From positions 124,001 to 188,000 of the forward strand of contig NZ_VOHA01000007.1 of the NCBI RefSeq assembly GCF_007859315.1: 64,000 bases of DNA, written 5' to 3'. The notes below the pieces were generated by a model that saw only the letters and a list, made by a program, of their open reading frames with translations, was not told the origin of the DNA and made no database searches. This DNA is from Reyranella sp. CPCC 100927. Its GTDB lineage: Bacteria; Pseudomonadota; Alphaproteobacteria; Reyranellales; Reyranellaceae. How positions within the stretch are numbered: position 1 is the first letter of the stretch; each line of letters opens with the position of its first letter. The position numbers and the translations under genes were made by a program. This document shows positions 7,434 through 17,461 of the stretch, piece by piece.

Positions 7434-8417
7434 ATGAACATGAAATCAACGGCATGGCGCACGGCCGTGCGCGTGCTGACGGCGAGTGCTGTTGTCGTGG
7501 GTGGTGCGGCGACGGCGCTGGCGCAGGCGGACAAGCCGTTGACGATCGGCGTCATCGAGCTGTTTCCCAATCCTCACTTCGCCGAGGCGCGCAAGGGCAT
7601 CGAGGCGTTTGCCAGGGACAACAACGTCAAGGTGATCGTCCAGAACGCGAACCTGGATGCCACCAAGGAAGCGCAGTTCGTCCAGACGTTCATCACGCGC
7701 AAGGTCGATGCCATCCTGATGTCGGCCGTCTCGCCGACGGGCTCGCTGTCGGCGCTGCGTCTGGCCAAATCAGCCCGCATCCCGGTCGTCTGCTACACCA
7801 CCTGCGTCAACCCGCCGGACGACAAGGACCTGGTCCAGGCCTTCATCAAGAGCGACAACCGGGGCCTGGGTGTCACCACCGGCCAGCAGGCCGCAGCTCA
7901 TATCAGGAACGCGTTGGGCGGCAAGGCCCGGATCCTGATGCTGACCTGCGAGTCCTATGATGTCTGCAAGGAACGGCGCAAAGGACTGAACGAGCAGCTC
8001 GCCGGCCTCGACGTCAAGATCCTGGCGGAGCAGGAGGGCTTCCAGGTCGACAAGGCGCGTCCCATCGCCGACTCGATGCTGGCGGCCCATCCCGACGCCA
8101 ATGTCTTCATCGCCCAGAACGAGGACGGGATCATCGCCGCGGCGCAGGCGATCAAGGCCAAGGGGCTCGCCGGCAAGGTCGCGGTGTTCGGCATCGACAT
8201 CAACACCCAGGTCGCCCAGCTGATCGCAGCGCCTGACGGCATCGTTCATTGGACCACGGGACAGGATCCCTACAGCCTGGGCACGCGCGGCCTGGCGGCT
8301 GCGGTCAAGGTCGCCCGCCAGCAGTCCGTCGGCGACTTCTATCAGCTCGCGGCCTCGCCGACCTTCAGCAAGGACAACCCGGCCGCGGCGCGGAAATATG
8401 CTGCCGACCGTCGCTAG
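7434..8417 (+). CDS. sugar-type ABC transporter, periplasmic binding protein
   Basis: A 327-residue periplasmic-binding protein of the RbsB-like type I fold. Residues 1-30 are a signal peptide (RVLTASAVVVGGAATALAQA). The mature protein starts LTIGVIELFPNPHFAEARKGIEAFA and contains the family motifs ITRKVDAILMSAVSPTG, VAVFGIDINTQVAQLI and HWTTGQDPYSLGTRG. A GGGAGG ribosome binding site precedes the start. The ligand is unknown; this family also binds polyols, purines and autoinducer-2. The last 20 bases overlap the ATPase gene start, so the genes are coupled. Confidence 0.9.
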   Translation: MNMKSTAWRTAVRVLTASAVVVGGAATALAQADKPLTIGVIELFPNPHFAEARKGIEAFARDNNVKVIVQNANLDATKEAQFVQTFITRKVDAILMSAVSPTGSLSALRLAKSARIPVVCYTTCVNPPDDKDLVQAFIKSDNRGLGVTTGQQAAAHIRNALGGKARILMLTCESYDVCKERRKGLNEQLAGLDVKILAEQEGFQVDKARPIADSMLAAHPDANVFIAQNEDGIIAAAQAIKAKGLAGKVAVFGIDINTQVAQLIAAPDGIVHWTTGQDPYSLGTRGLAAAVKVARQQSVGDFYQLAASPTFSKDNPAAARKYAADRR

Positions 8418-9936
8418 GCCGGACGCGGCCGTCGACGCGACGACGCTGATGAAATCCTATCCCGGCGTGCAGGCCCTGAACCGTGTCGACTTCGCGGTTG
8501 CGCCGGGTGAGGTGCGGGCGCTGCTGGGCAAGAATGGCGCCGGCAAGTCGACGCTGGTCAGGATCCTCTGCGGCGCCGAAGCACCCGACGGCGGTACCGT
8601 GCGGATCGCCGGCCGCGCGGTCGACATGTTCACGCCGCGGCATGCCCGTGCGCTGGGCATCGCCACGGTCCACCAGGAGCTCAGCCTGGTGCCGGAGTTG
8701 AGTGTCGCCGAGAATATCCTGCTGGGGCGTTGGCACCGCAGCCGGCGTGGCGGGTTCATCGCCCGGCAGGCTCTGGAGCGCGAGGCTGGCGCCGTGCTGG
8801 CCGCGTTCGGTGTGGCGATCGATCCCGCCGTCAAGGTGCGCACGCTCTCGATTGCCCAGCAGCAGCTGGTCGAGATCGCGCGCGGCCTCTCGTTGCAGCC
8901 CAGGGTTCTCATCCTCGACGAGCCGACGAGCTCGCTGCCGGCCTCGGAGGTCGACATCCTGCTGCGGACCATCCGTGCTTTGTCGGATCGCGGCGTGGCG
9001 GTGATCTACGTCTCCCATCGCATGGACGAAATCCAGCGGATCGCCCACAGCGTCACCGTGCTGCGTGACGGCCGCCACATCGAGACCCGTCCGATCGCCC
9101 ATGCGTCGACGGCCGAGATCGTGCGACTGATGACCGGCGGGCCGGATGCCGCCGCATCGGGCCCACGCGGGATGCGGCCTTTGGGCGACGTCGCGCTCAA
9201 GGTGAGAGGACTGACGACCGCCAAGCTGCGCAGCGTGACTTTCGATGTCCGCGCCGGCGAGATCGTCGGCCTCGCCGGTCTGCTGGGCTCGGGGCGCACC
9301 GAACTGCTGCGCGCGATCTACGGCCTCGATCCTGTCGTGGCGGGCGGCATCGCGATCTTTGGTCGCGAACCGGCCGGCCGCTCGCCGCGCGCCATGATCC
9401 GCCAGGGCGTCGGCCTGGCGCCGGAGGATCGCAAGAAGGAGGGGCTCGTGCTCGACATGAGCATCGCGGCCAACCTCGTGCTGGCGGCGATGCACAAGGT
9501 CGTGCACCGCATGATGCTGTCGCGCCATCGCCAGGCACAGCTGTCGCAACGCACCGCTGCGCGCCTGTCGATCAGGCTGGCGCGTCCGTCGGATCTGGTG
9601 CGCACCCTGTCGGGCGGCAATCAGCAGAAGGTCGTGCTCGGCAAATACCTGAACGCCGATGTGAAGGTGTTCCTGCTCGACGAGCCGACGCGTGGCGTCG
9701 ACATCGACACCAAGCGCCAGATCTACGCACTTCTCGACCAACTGGCGGCACAGGGGACTGCGGTGCTCGTCGCATCCTCCGAGGTCGAGGAGCTGATGTT
9801 GCTGTGCGACCGGCTGCTGCTGATGAAGGACGGCGGCATCGTGGACGAGCGCATCGTCGCGCAAACGAGCCTCGCCGACGTGATGGCGATTGCCATGGAC
9901 GGCGCACACGAAGCAGGGATGGACGGACGACCATGA
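8398..9936 (+). CDS. sugar-type ABC transporter, tandem ATP-binding protein
   Basis: A 512-residue fusion of two ABC ATPase domains, as in RbsA/MglA. Domain 1 has Walker A GKNGAGKST (about residue 44) and Walker B VLILDEPTSSLPASE. Domain 2 (from about residue 260) has a degenerate P-loop LLGSGRTELLRAI, the signature LSGGNQQKVVLGKYL and Walker B VFLLDEPTRGVD. This asymmetry is normal in the family. The start overlaps the binding protein gene by 20 bases, and the stop overlaps the permease start by ATGA. Confidence 0.93.
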   Translation: MLPTVARPDAAVDATTLMKSYPGVQALNRVDFAVAPGEVRALLGKNGAGKSTLVRILCGAEAPDGGTVRIAGRAVDMFTPRHARALGIATVHQELSLVPELSVAENILLGRWHRSRRGGFIARQALEREAGAVLAAFGVAIDPAVKVRTLSIAQQQLVEIARGLSLQPRVLILDEPTSSLPASEVDILLRTIRALSDRGVAVIYVSHRMDEIQRIAHSVTVLRDGRHIETRPIAHASTAEIVRLMTGGPDAAASGPRGMRPLGDVALKVRGLTTAKLRSVTFDVRAGEIVGLAGLLGSGRTELLRAIYGLDPVVAGGIAIFGREPAGRSPRAMIRQGVGLAPEDRKKEGLVLDMSIAANLVLAAMHKVVHRMMLSRHRQAQLSQRTAARLSIRLARPSDLVRTLSGGNQQKVVLGKYLNADVKVFLLDEPTRGVDIDTKRQIYALLDQLAAQGTAVLVASSEVEELMLLCDRLLLMKDGGIVDERIVAQTSLADVMAIAMDGAHEAGMDGRP

Positions 9937-10940
9937 CGATCAGAATGATGATCTCCAGTGCCGCAGAGCGCCCGGCAGCGCCCCGATGGTTCGGGCGGCT
10001 GGAGGGCGAAATCTCGGGCCTGCTGGCAGCGTTGATCCTGGTGAGCGTGCTGGCGGCGCTGTTCGCGCCCAACTTCGCGACGACCGGCAATCTTCTGGAC
10101 ATTCTCCGGCAGGCCGCCTTCACCGGGATCATCGCCTGCGGCATGACGTTGATCATCGTTGCCGGCGAGATCGACGTCAGCGTCGGATCGGCGATCGCGT
10201 TTTCCTCGGCCTTGTTCGGGATCCTCACGGCCTCGTTTCAGCTGCCGTTGTGGGTGGCTGCGCTCGGCGTCGTCGCCTTCGGGGTTGCGGCCGGCGCCGG
10301 TGCCGGCGCCATCCGCGCGTACTTCAACATTCCGTCATTCATCGTGACGCTGGCGATGTTCTCGGCCCTGCGCGGTGCCGCCATGCTGATGACCGATGCG
10401 ATACCGGTGCCGATCCTCGATGAGGGCTTTCAGGTCTGGGGCAACGGCACCGTCCTGGGCTTGCCCGTGCCGGCGCTGATCCTGCTGGCGAGCGTCGCGG
10501 TGTTCACCGTCCTTGCCGCATGCACTGTCTTCGGCCGCTCGGTGTATGCCATCGGCGGCAACGCTGATGCCGCGCGCCTGTCCGGCATCCCGGTCAAGCG
10601 CATCCGAACGGTGCTCTTCGCCCTGACCGGCGGGCTGGCCGCGATCAGCGGCCTGCTGATGACGTCACGCCTGGGCGCCGGCAACCCCAACATCGGCTTT
10701 GGCGTCGAGTTCGCAGTCATCACGTCGGTGATCGTCGGCGGTGCCAGCCTGTTCGGCGGCAAGGGCTCGATGCTGGGCACGCTGCTGGGCGGCCTGTTCA
10801 TAGCCGTACTCAACAACGCCATGGTGCTGCTGGGCATCAACGCCTACGCCCAGGACGTCGCCAACGGCATCGTCGTGCTGCTGGCCGTGCTGGTCAGCAC
10901 GCGCGCCGCGGACTGGGGGCGCCTGCGCCGCAGACTGTGA
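9933..10940 (+). CDS. sugar-type ABC transporter permease
   Basis: A 335-residue RbsC-like inner-membrane permease. I chose the ATG at 9933, which overlaps the ATPase stop by four bases; the longer upstream frame is noise. About eight to ten hydrophobic segments are visible, including GLLAALILVSVLAALFAP, FTGIIACGMTLIIVAGEIDVSVGS (the conserved GExDLSVGS-like loop) and ITSVIVGGASLFGGKGSMLGTLLGG. The last gene of the transporter, it is followed by a palindromic element and a convergent gene. Confidence 0.92.
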   Translation: MTIRMMISSAAERPAAPRWFGRLEGEISGLLAALILVSVLAALFAPNFATTGNLLDILRQAAFTGIIACGMTLIIVAGEIDVSVGSAIAFSSALFGILTASFQLPLWVAALGVVAFGVAAGAGAGAIRAYFNIPSFIVTLAMFSALRGAAMLMTDAIPVPILDEGFQVWGNGTVLGLPVPALILLASVAVFTVLAACTVFGRSVYAIGGNADAARLSGIPVKRIRTVLFALTGGLAAISGLLMTSRLGAGNPNIGFGVEFAVITSVIVGGASLFGGKGSMLGTLLGGLFIAVLNNAMVLLGINAYAQDVANGIVVLLAVLVSTRAADWGRLRRRL

Positions 10941-10965
10941 TGCCGGCGTTGCTGCTGCCAGGGAT

Positions 10966-11119
10966 CTTTACCTTCCCCCGCTTGCGGGGGAAGGTGGCGC
11001 GCAGCGCCGGATGGGATGTGTTGCAGCGCAAATGGCGCTCGCCACCGAATGTCGACGCTGTTTCCGCAACCCCCATCCGCCCTTCGGGCACCTTCCCCCG
11101 CAAGCGGGGGAAGGTAAAG
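10966..11119. repeat. palindromic intergenic element with perfect 31-bp terminal inverted repeats
   Basis: The two ends, 10966-10996 and 11089-11119, are perfect 31-base inverted copies, starting CTTTACCTTCCCCCGC and ending in its complement. Each arm folds by itself (CTTCCCCCGC/GCGGGGGAAG). The 92-base centre contains GATGGG/CCCATC. The element sits between the convergent permease and oxygenase genes. The layout matches 6197-6407, so it is a repeated, probably mobile or REP/MITE-like family; it may also act as a terminator. Confidence 0.88.
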
Positions 11120-11121
11120 AA

Positions 11122-12108
11122 TTATGCGCCGTCCTGGCGCTTTGCCTTGCGATAATCGTAGGTCGAGTCGAAACGTTGCTTCAGGTAGTCGCCCCAGGTG
11201 ATGGGCGGGTATTTCGGCGCCTCGCCGTCGCGGTTGCAGCCGGGTATGCATTCGACCAGCGTGTGATAGGTCGGATCGAAGAAGAACGGGATCGAGTACC
11301 GCTCACGCCCCGTGGTGTTGATCACGCGATGCGGCGTCGACAGCCAGCGGTCGTTGGTCCATCGCTTCAGCATGTCGGCGATGTTGACGACGAACGTGCC
11401 GGGGACATAGGGCGCGTCGATCCAGCCGCCGTCGCGGCGGCGCACCTGCAGGCCGCCGACCTCGTCCTGGGCCAGGATGGTGACGAAGCCGTAGTCGGTG
11501 TGCGGGGCGATGCCGAATTCGTTCTCGGCCCGCGTCGGCGGCTGCGGCGGATAGTGCAGCAGGCGCACGAAGGGCATCGGCTTCTTGAAATAGGGCAGGA
11601 AATAATCTTCGTCGAGATCAAGCGCGCGGCCGAAGATGCGCAGCACGGTATCGCCCACGTCCCTCAGGGCATTGAAATAGGTATCGATGGCCGGGCGCAG
11701 CGCCGGCATGGCGGTAGGCCACTGGTTGGGCCCATGCAGCGGCACGCCCGCTTTCACGTCCGGATCGTCGGGCCCGAGGTCGAGGCCGGCCAGGAATGTC
11801 TCGTTGAAGTTCGGCTTGAGGTCGGCGGTGTATGTCGAGTTGTTGATCGGCATGAAGCCGCGGTGGGAATTGTTGATCTTGACCGTCAGCTTGTCAGCCT
11901 CGGGCAGGGCGAAGAAGGCGCGCGACGCATTGAAGGCACCGTCGATCACCGCCTGGTCGACGCCGTGCCCGGCGATATAGAGGAAGCCCACGGTCTCGGC
12001 CGCTTCCTGCACCTGGCGGACCACCTGGTCCTTGGCCGATCCGTCGCGGAACCCCGCGATGTCGATGATCGGGATCGTATCGACGGCCACGTCGCTATGC
12101 TCAGGCAT
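11122..12108 (-). CDS. isopenicillin N synthase-like 2-oxoglutarate/Fe(II) oxygenase
   Basis: A 328-residue protein of the IPNS-like oxygenase family. An N-terminal DIOX_N region (IPIIDIAGF, then AAETVGFLYIAGHGV) precedes the jelly-roll core. The iron triad is visible as HTDYGFVTIL (His and Asp, about residues 216-218) and TPHRVINTTGRERYSIPFFF (His about 272, with the RxS co-substrate motif). It is the last gene of the branched-chain-type ABC transporter operon, 18 bases after the LivF-like gene. It probably oxidises the imported compound, but the substrate is unknown. Confidence 0.9.
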   Translation of the reverse strand: MPEHSDVAVDTIPIIDIAGFRDGSAKDQVVRQVQEAAETVGFLYIAGHGVDQAVIDGAFNASRAFFALPEADKLTVKINNSHRGFMPINNSTYTADLKPNFNETFLAGLDLGPDDPDVKAGVPLHGPNQWPTAMPALRPAIDTYFNALRDVGDTVLRIFGRALDLDEDYFLPYFKKPMPFVRLLHYPPQPPTRAENEFGIAPHTDYGFVTILAQDEVGGLQVRRRDGGWIDAPYVPGTFVVNIADMLKRWTNDRWLSTPHRVINTTGRERYSIPFFFDPTYHTLVECIPGCNRDGEAPKYPPITWGDYLKQRFDSTYDYRKAKRQDGA

Positions 12109-12126
12109 CTTTGTCCTCCCTCGCGT

Positions 12127-12842
<716 letters not shown>

Positions 12843-12846
<4 letters not shown>

Positions 12847-13565
12847 GGTGCCTCCTGGCCGAGGTAGGCCTCGATCACCCGGGGATCGCGGTTGACGTCC
12901 TCGGGCCGGCCGTCGGCGATCAGCCGACCGGCCTCCAGGACGATGACGCGGTCGGACACCTTCATGACCGCAGGCATGTCATGCTCGACCAGTAGAACGC
13001 CGGCGCCGCGGGCGGCCAGCGCCTTCAGGCTGGCCAGGATCTCCGCCGACTCCGCAGGCACCAGGCCGGCCAGCGGCTCGTCGGCCAGCAGCAGGTGAGG
13101 CCGCGCGGCGAAGGCACGCCCGAGCTCGAGCTTGCGCAGTTGCCCGATCGTCAGCTCGGCTGCCGGCCGTTCGGCCAGCGCCGTAAGGCCCGCCAGTGCC
13201 AGCGCCTCGTCGACGATCCCAGGGCCGCGCTTGTCGCGGTTGCCGAACAGGGCGCCGACCTTGACGTTGTCGCGCACGCTCAGCCCGCGGAAGGGGCGTG
13301 CGATCTGGAAGGCGCGGGCGACGCCGAGCTCGGCGATGCGGCAGGTATTCATGCCGTCGATGCGCCGGCCGCGGAAGGTGACGCTGCCGCGGCTGAGCGG
13401 CAGGTAACCGGTCAGCAGGTTGAAGATCGTCGACTTGCCGGCGCCGTTCGGGCCGATCAGGCTGACGATGCGGCCGGCTTCGGCGGTGAACGAGACATCG
13501 TCGACCGCCGCCAGCGCGCCGAACCGCCGGCTGAGCCCTGTGACGTCGAGCAGCGGCGTGGTCAT
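12843..13565 (-). CDS. livG: branched-chain-type ABC transporter ATPase, LivG-like
   Basis: A 240-residue ATPase starting MTTPLLDVTGLSRRFGAL. Walker A is GPNGAGKST, the signature region LTIGQLRKLELGRAFAARP (the LSGGQ is changed to LTIGQ), and Walker B LLLADEPLAGLVP. The Gly-Gly of the signature is altered, with TIGQ replacing SGGQ; TxGxQ-like signatures occur in LivG proteins. I chose the start at 13565, which overlaps the LivM-like stop by one base; the longer reading into that gene is not supported. It ends overlapping the LivF-like start. Confidence 0.92.
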
Positions 13566-14515
13566 CACTCGGCCTCGCGCGCCCGCCGGCGGCGCCACAG
13601 CCCGACAATGCCGTCGGGCGCGAGGAGAACCACGGCGATGATCAGGATGCCGGTGATGGCGAGGTGGTACTCGAGCAGGTCGGCCAGGACCAGCTTGGTG
13701 ACGCCGGTCATGACCGCGGCGCCGATCACCGGCCCGAGGATCGATCCCATGCCGCCGACCAGGCTGTTGACGATCATTTCCAGGCTGAGCGAGCCGCGGA
13801 ATACCGAATCGCTGGTGATGTAGCCGAGGTTCAAGGCATAGACCGCGCCGATCGATCCGGTCAGCGCGCCTGACAGCACGAAGGCCACGACCTTGAAGCG
13901 CGTCGTCGGCACGCCCAGCATCTGCGCGGCGTCCTCGTCCTCGCGGATCGCGGCCAGGCCATAGCCCAGCCGGCTGCGCGAGATCGCCCAGGCGATGGCC
14001 AGCACGACGGCCAGCAGCGCCAGCGCAATCCAGTAGAAGAAGGCCTCGACGCGCACACTCATCGGCGCCAGGTTCGGCAGCGCCAGACCGGTCGATCCGC
14101 CGAAAACGGGAAAGGCGGCAACGGCCTCACCCAGCACCAGCGCGACGGCCAGCATGGCGATGGTGAAGTAGTGGCCGCGCAGCCGCAGGATCGGCCAAGC
14201 GATGATCGTCGCGATACCGCCGGCGACCACTAGGCCGGCACCGAGGGCCCAGGCGAGCTGCAGCGCAGGGGCGGCCTCGGGCACGGCGCGCAGGGCGAGC
14301 GCCGCGGCGAAGGCGCCGATGCCGACGAAGGCGGTGTGGCCGAAGCTGTAGTAGGACGTGAAGCCGGCCAGCAGCCACCAGCAAACGGCGAAGCCCGCCG
14401 ACAGGAAGATCGACAGACCGACGCGGACGTAGAACGCCTTGAGGAAGAAGGGCAGTATCGCCAGCGCGGCGATCAGCAGCACGGCCAGCAGCAGGATGGT
14501 GATCCGGCGCGCCAT
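13565..14515 (-). CDS. livM: branched-chain-type ABC transporter permease, LivM-like
   Basis: A 316-residue permease with about nine hydrophobic segments, including ITILLLAVLLIAALAILPFF and GFAVCWWLLAGFTSYYSFGHTAFVGIGAFAA, the latter holding the conserved GxxSxGHxxFxGxGA loop. The segment REDEDAAQMLGVPTTRFKVVAFVLSGAL is the characteristic cytoplasmic coupling loop of LivM. The C-terminal VLLAPDGIVGLWRRRR also fits. It starts one base after the LivH-like stop. Confidence 0.93.
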   Translation of the reverse strand: MARRITILLLAVLLIAALAILPFFLKAFYVRVGLSIFLSAGFAVCWWLLAGFTSYYSFGHTAFVGIGAFAAALALRAVPEAAPALQLAWALGAGLVVAGGIATIIAWPILRLRGHYFTIAMLAVALVLGEAVAAFPVFGGSTGLALPNLAPMSVRVEAFFYWIALALLAVVLAIAWAISRSRLGYGLAAIREDEDAAQMLGVPTTRFKVVAFVLSGALTGSIGAVYALNLGYITSDSVFRGSLSLEMIVNSLVGGMGSILGPVIGAAVMTGVTKLVLADLLEYHLAITGILIIAVVLLAPDGIVGLWRRRRAREAE

Positions 14516-14516
14516 G

Positions 14517-15395
14517 TCAGCGGCTGGCCTTGAATGCGCTGCCCAGGATGCCGTTCGGGCGTACCAGCAACGTGACCAGCAGGATCAGGAACATCACCAT
14601 GTTGGTGTAGACGGCCCCGAGATAAGTCTGGGTCAGGGTCGAGACCAGCCCGAGCAAGAGACCGCCCAGCATGGCGCCCCCCAGGCTGCCGACACCGCCC
14701 AGCGTGACGACGATGAAGGCATAGACCGTCCACGTCACTTCCTCGGCCGGCGTGAAGGGCAGCATCATGCCGATCAGCACGCCCGAGGCGGCGGCGAAAG
14801 CGCTGGCCACCGCGAAGGTCAGCGCATAGACCGCGCGGGCATCGACGCCGCACAGCCGGGCGCCGAGTTCGGACAGCGCCGTCGCCCTGATGACGCGGCC
14901 CCAGCGCGAGAAGCGCAGGAACGAACCGAGGATGGCGATCAGTGCCAGGCCGCAGGCGAAGGCGACCAGCCGCACCAGGTCGATCGAGATGTCGCCGACC
15001 CGCAGGTTGATGAAGGAATAGGACGGGCTGATCGACCGCACCGACGACGAGAAGGTGACCGTCAGCAGGTTCACGGCGATCAGGGTGAAGCCGAACGTGA
15101 CGAGCAGGGCCGCGACCGGGTTGCCGCGTTCGACGGCCGGCTGGATCACCAGGCGCTGGCAGCCCCAACCCAGGGCGAAAGCCACGAGCATCAGCGGCGG
15201 AATCGACAGCAGCGGGTCGATGCCCAGCACCGACCACGCCACCAGGGCGCCATAGGCGCCGCCGATGACGAAGATGCCGTGGGTGAGGTTGATGACGCTC
15301 ATCACCCCGAAGATCAGCGAGAAGCCGACGGCGGCGATCGAGAGAATGCCGCCGTAGAGCAGCCCGTTGACCAGCGTCTGGACCAGTGCCGTCAC
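14517..15395 (-). CDS. livH: branched-chain-type ABC transporter permease, LivH-like
   Basis: A 292-residue permease with eight hydrophobic segments. The N-terminus LVQTLVNGLLYGGILSIAAVGFSLIFGVMSVINLTHGIFVIGGAYGAL is the classical LivH opening (NGLxxGxxYALxAxGLxLIFGVxxxxNxAHG). The coupling loop reads RFSRWGRVIRATALSELGARLCGVD. The C-terminal ETYLG-like segment TQTYLGAVYTNMVMFLILLVTLLVRPNGILG also matches. It lies seven bases after the binding-protein stop. Confidence 0.93.
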   Translation of the reverse strand: MTALVQTLVNGLLYGGILSIAAVGFSLIFGVMSVINLTHGIFVIGGAYGALVAWSVLGIDPLLSIPPLMLVAFALGWGCQRLVIQPAVERGNPVAALLVTFGFTLIAVNLLTVTFSSSVRSISPSYSFINLRVGDISIDLVRLVAFACGLALIAILGSFLRFSRWGRVIRATALSELGARLCGVDARAVYALTFAVASAFAAASGVLIGMMLPFTPAEEVTWTVYAFIVVTLGGVGSLGGAMLGGLLLGLVSTLTQTYLGAVYTNMVMFLILLVTLLVRPNGILGSAFKASR

Positions 15396-15402
15396 GATGG
15401 CG

Positions 15403-16647
15403 TCAGCGCTTCGACCAGGGCTCGATCGGCCACTGCGGCGCGGCTTCGCGCAGGCGTTCCGGCGCGATCACCTTGATGTCGCCGCCCTGCACCTGGGTCA
15501 CTGCCGATCCCATCAGCACCGGATCGCCGTCGCCCTGCGGTGTGAACTTGATGCGGCCGTAGAGCGATTCGATATCGAGCTTGGCCAATGCATCGCGCAC
15601 CGCGATCGGATCGTCGGTGCGGCCGACCGTCTGCAGGGCGTTGACATAGGCAACGATGCAGGCGGCTGCCGTGCCCTGATGGTAGATCAGCGGCAGGGTG
15701 TTGTTGGCGCGGTAGTATTCGGCAAACTTCGCCGTCGAGCCGAAGATCGGGTCCGTGTAGGGAAAGGTCGGCGACCAGGTCGAGATGCAGGTGATGCCGC
15801 CGGCGTACTTGCCCAGCGCCTCGCGGAAGCTGGCGGCCTGCGGTCCCAGCGACGTGAACAGCATCTTCACATCGGTCCGGCTCTGCGCCATCTGGCGCGC
15901 GATCAGCAGTGAGTTCTGGTCCGACGTCAGGCACATGACGATGTCGGGCGCATCCTCGCGCACCGAGGTCAGCACCGCTGAAACGTCCTGCAGCTGGGCC
16001 GGCAGCTCGAACACCTTGACGACCTGCATGCCCTTTTCCTTCAGGCGCTCGATCACGCCCAGCCCTTGAGGCTTGGAGAACGGGTCGTTGGTGTAGACGA
16101 CAGTGAAGGTCTTGGGCTTGGGCGACAGCGCCTCGAAGGCGTCGACCGCGGGGAAGGCCGAGCGCGAGGCGCGTGGATACATGCCGAAGACGAACTTGTA
16201 GCCCTGCGTGAAGATCGGATCGCCGCCGCCGCCAGCCTGCACCATCGGCTTGCGTGCCCGTTCGGTCAGCGCGACCTGGGGCAGGATGATGGGTGTCGAG
16301 TACGAGCCCAGGAAGAAACGCACGTCGTCGTCGATCTGCTTCTGCAGCAGGGTCGTGGCGCGCTGCGGATCGGAGGCATCGTCGACCAGGCGCAGTTCCA
16401 GCCGGTGGCGCTTGCCGCCGATGTCGATCCCGCCCTTCACCTCGTTGACGTATTTGACGACGGTCTGGTAGCCGGCATGGACGCTCTGGCCGATTTCGGC
16501 CCAGCGGCCGCTGAAGGGGATGGTGCCGCCGAAGATGACGGAGGGCTGGGTCTGTGCCGCCACGCGGCCCGAGGCCCCGAGAGTCCCGATGCCGATGGTC
16601 GCCGAAACTGCCTTGATCGATCCGCGTCGCGTGATGCGGTACACCAT
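15403..16647 (-). CDS. branched-chain-type ABC transporter, periplasmic binding protein
   Basis: A 414-residue LivJ/amide-type binding protein. The frame is open further upstream, but the start at 16647 has a GGAGGG ribosome binding site six bases away and gives a Tat-like leader (YRITRRGSIKAVSATIGIGTLGASG, then AQTQ). The mature part begins VIFGGTIPFSGRWAEIGQSVHAGYQ, the standard opening of type I periplasmic-binding proteins, followed by VDDASDPQRATTLLQKQI. It is the first gene of the minus-strand transporter-oxygenase operon and diverges from the cupin-XRE regulator at 16835. Confidence 0.92.
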   Translation of the reverse strand: MVYRITRRGSIKAVSATIGIGTLGASGRVAAQTQPSVIFGGTIPFSGRWAEIGQSVHAGYQTVVKYVNEVKGGIDIGGKRHRLELRLVDDASDPQRATTLLQKQIDDDVRFFLGSYSTPIILPQVALTERARKPMVQAGGGGDPIFTQGYKFVFGMYPRASRSAFPAVDAFEALSPKPKTFTVVYTNDPFSKPQGLGVIERLKEKGMQVVKVFELPAQLQDVSAVLTSVREDAPDIVMCLTSDQNSLLIARQMAQSRTDVKMLFTSLGPQAASFREALGKYAGGITCISTWSPTFPYTDPIFGSTAKFAEYYRANNTLPLIYHQGTAAACIVAYVNALQTVGRTDDPIAVRDALAKLDIESLYGRIKFTPQGDGDPVLMGSAVTQVQGGDIKVIAPERLREAAPQWPIEPWSKR

Positions 16648-16732
16648 GGGCCCCCTCCGTTTACCTCTCTGTCGTTGAAGCGTTTTGTGCGGGCGGCGCG
16701 TGGCGGCCTGCCGTGGTGGTTGGCAGAGATTT

Positions 16733-16788
16733 TCAAACACCACTACGGCGATATAGTATTTGACACGCGCCGGAGCGGCAAGGCAAAT
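16733..16788. promoter_or_regulatory. divergent promoter region between transporter and hydantoinase operons
   Basis: This AT-rich stretch breaks the GC-rich surroundings. On the minus strand TTGCCG (16776-16781) and TACTAT (16753-16758) are 17 bases apart, a candidate promoter for the binding-protein operon. On the plus strand a perfect TTGACA lies at 16760-16765 with a weak -10 17 bases on. TCAAACA (16733-16739) and TATTTGA (16757-16763) form a near-inverted repeat across the minus-strand -10, a candidate operator for the cupin-XRE regulator. Confidence 0.45.
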
Positions 16789-16834
16789 TTCAAAAAGAAT
16801 ATCGCCGTTCTCTTATGTGATACAGGGGGCGCGA

Positions 16835-17461
16835 ATGGCAGGGCGGAAACAGGGGGCGGCTGCGACGGCGCGCCCGGCAGGCTTCGGCGACAAGCAGTTG
16901 CGCTCGCTCGGGCGGCGGCTGCGGCAGCTGCGCGAGGCACGCAACTGGTCGCTGAAGAAGATGGCTCTCGAAAGCGGCATCAGCATCGCAGCGATCCAGA
17001 AGATCGAAGTCGGCGAGGCCAATCCCAGTCTGCTGACCGTGCTGGCGATGACGGAAGTGCTGGGCGAGCCGGTTGACCGGTTGATCGAGGCGTCGCGCGA
17101 ACTGGATCGCGCCGTCAACGTCGTGCGCGGCACGCTGCCGACGCGGGCGCAGGCCGCCGTGGCGCTGGTCACCGACCTCGACAGCCCGCAGATGGAGGCG
17201 CACCTGATCCCGGTCGACTCGAAGGAACGCTTCGACCTGCGCGGCCATGGCGTGGCCGGCGCAGCCTTCGCCTATGTGCTGGATGGTACGGTCGCCATCG
17301 ACCAGGGGGGCGATAGCACGCCCCGCGTGCTGCGTGCCGGCGATGCGGTGCATCTCAACGCCGATGTGGCCCTCGGCATGACCGGCCAGCTTGCCCGGCG
17401 CAGCCACGTGCTGTGCCTGGCCGACCGCCGCGATCCCAACGACAGGGCAGAACCGAAATGA
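16835..17461 (+). CDS. XRE-family regulator with C-terminal cupin domain
   Basis: A 208-residue protein. A helix-turn-helix spans about residues 22-80 (LRQLREARNWSLKKMALESGISIAAIQKIEVGEANPSLLTV) and a small cupin fold fills the rest (GVAGAAFAYVLDGTVAIDQGG, then VLRAGDAVHLNADVALGM). Regulators of this type sense a small ligand in the cupin and control adjacent catabolic genes. I started at 16835 because the frame upstream runs through the promoter. The stop overlaps the hydantoinase gene start by ATGA, so this regulator is the first gene of the operon it probably controls. Confidence 0.88.
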   Translation: MAGRKQGAAATARPAGFGDKQLRSLGRRLRQLREARNWSLKKMALESGISIAAIQKIEVGEANPSLLTVLAMTEVLGEPVDRLIEASRELDRAVNVVRGTLPTRAQAAVALVTDLDSPQMEAHLIPVDSKERFDLRGHGVAGAAFAYVLDGTVAIDQGGDSTPRVLRAGDAVHLNADVALGMTGQLARRSHVLCLADRRDPNDRAEPK

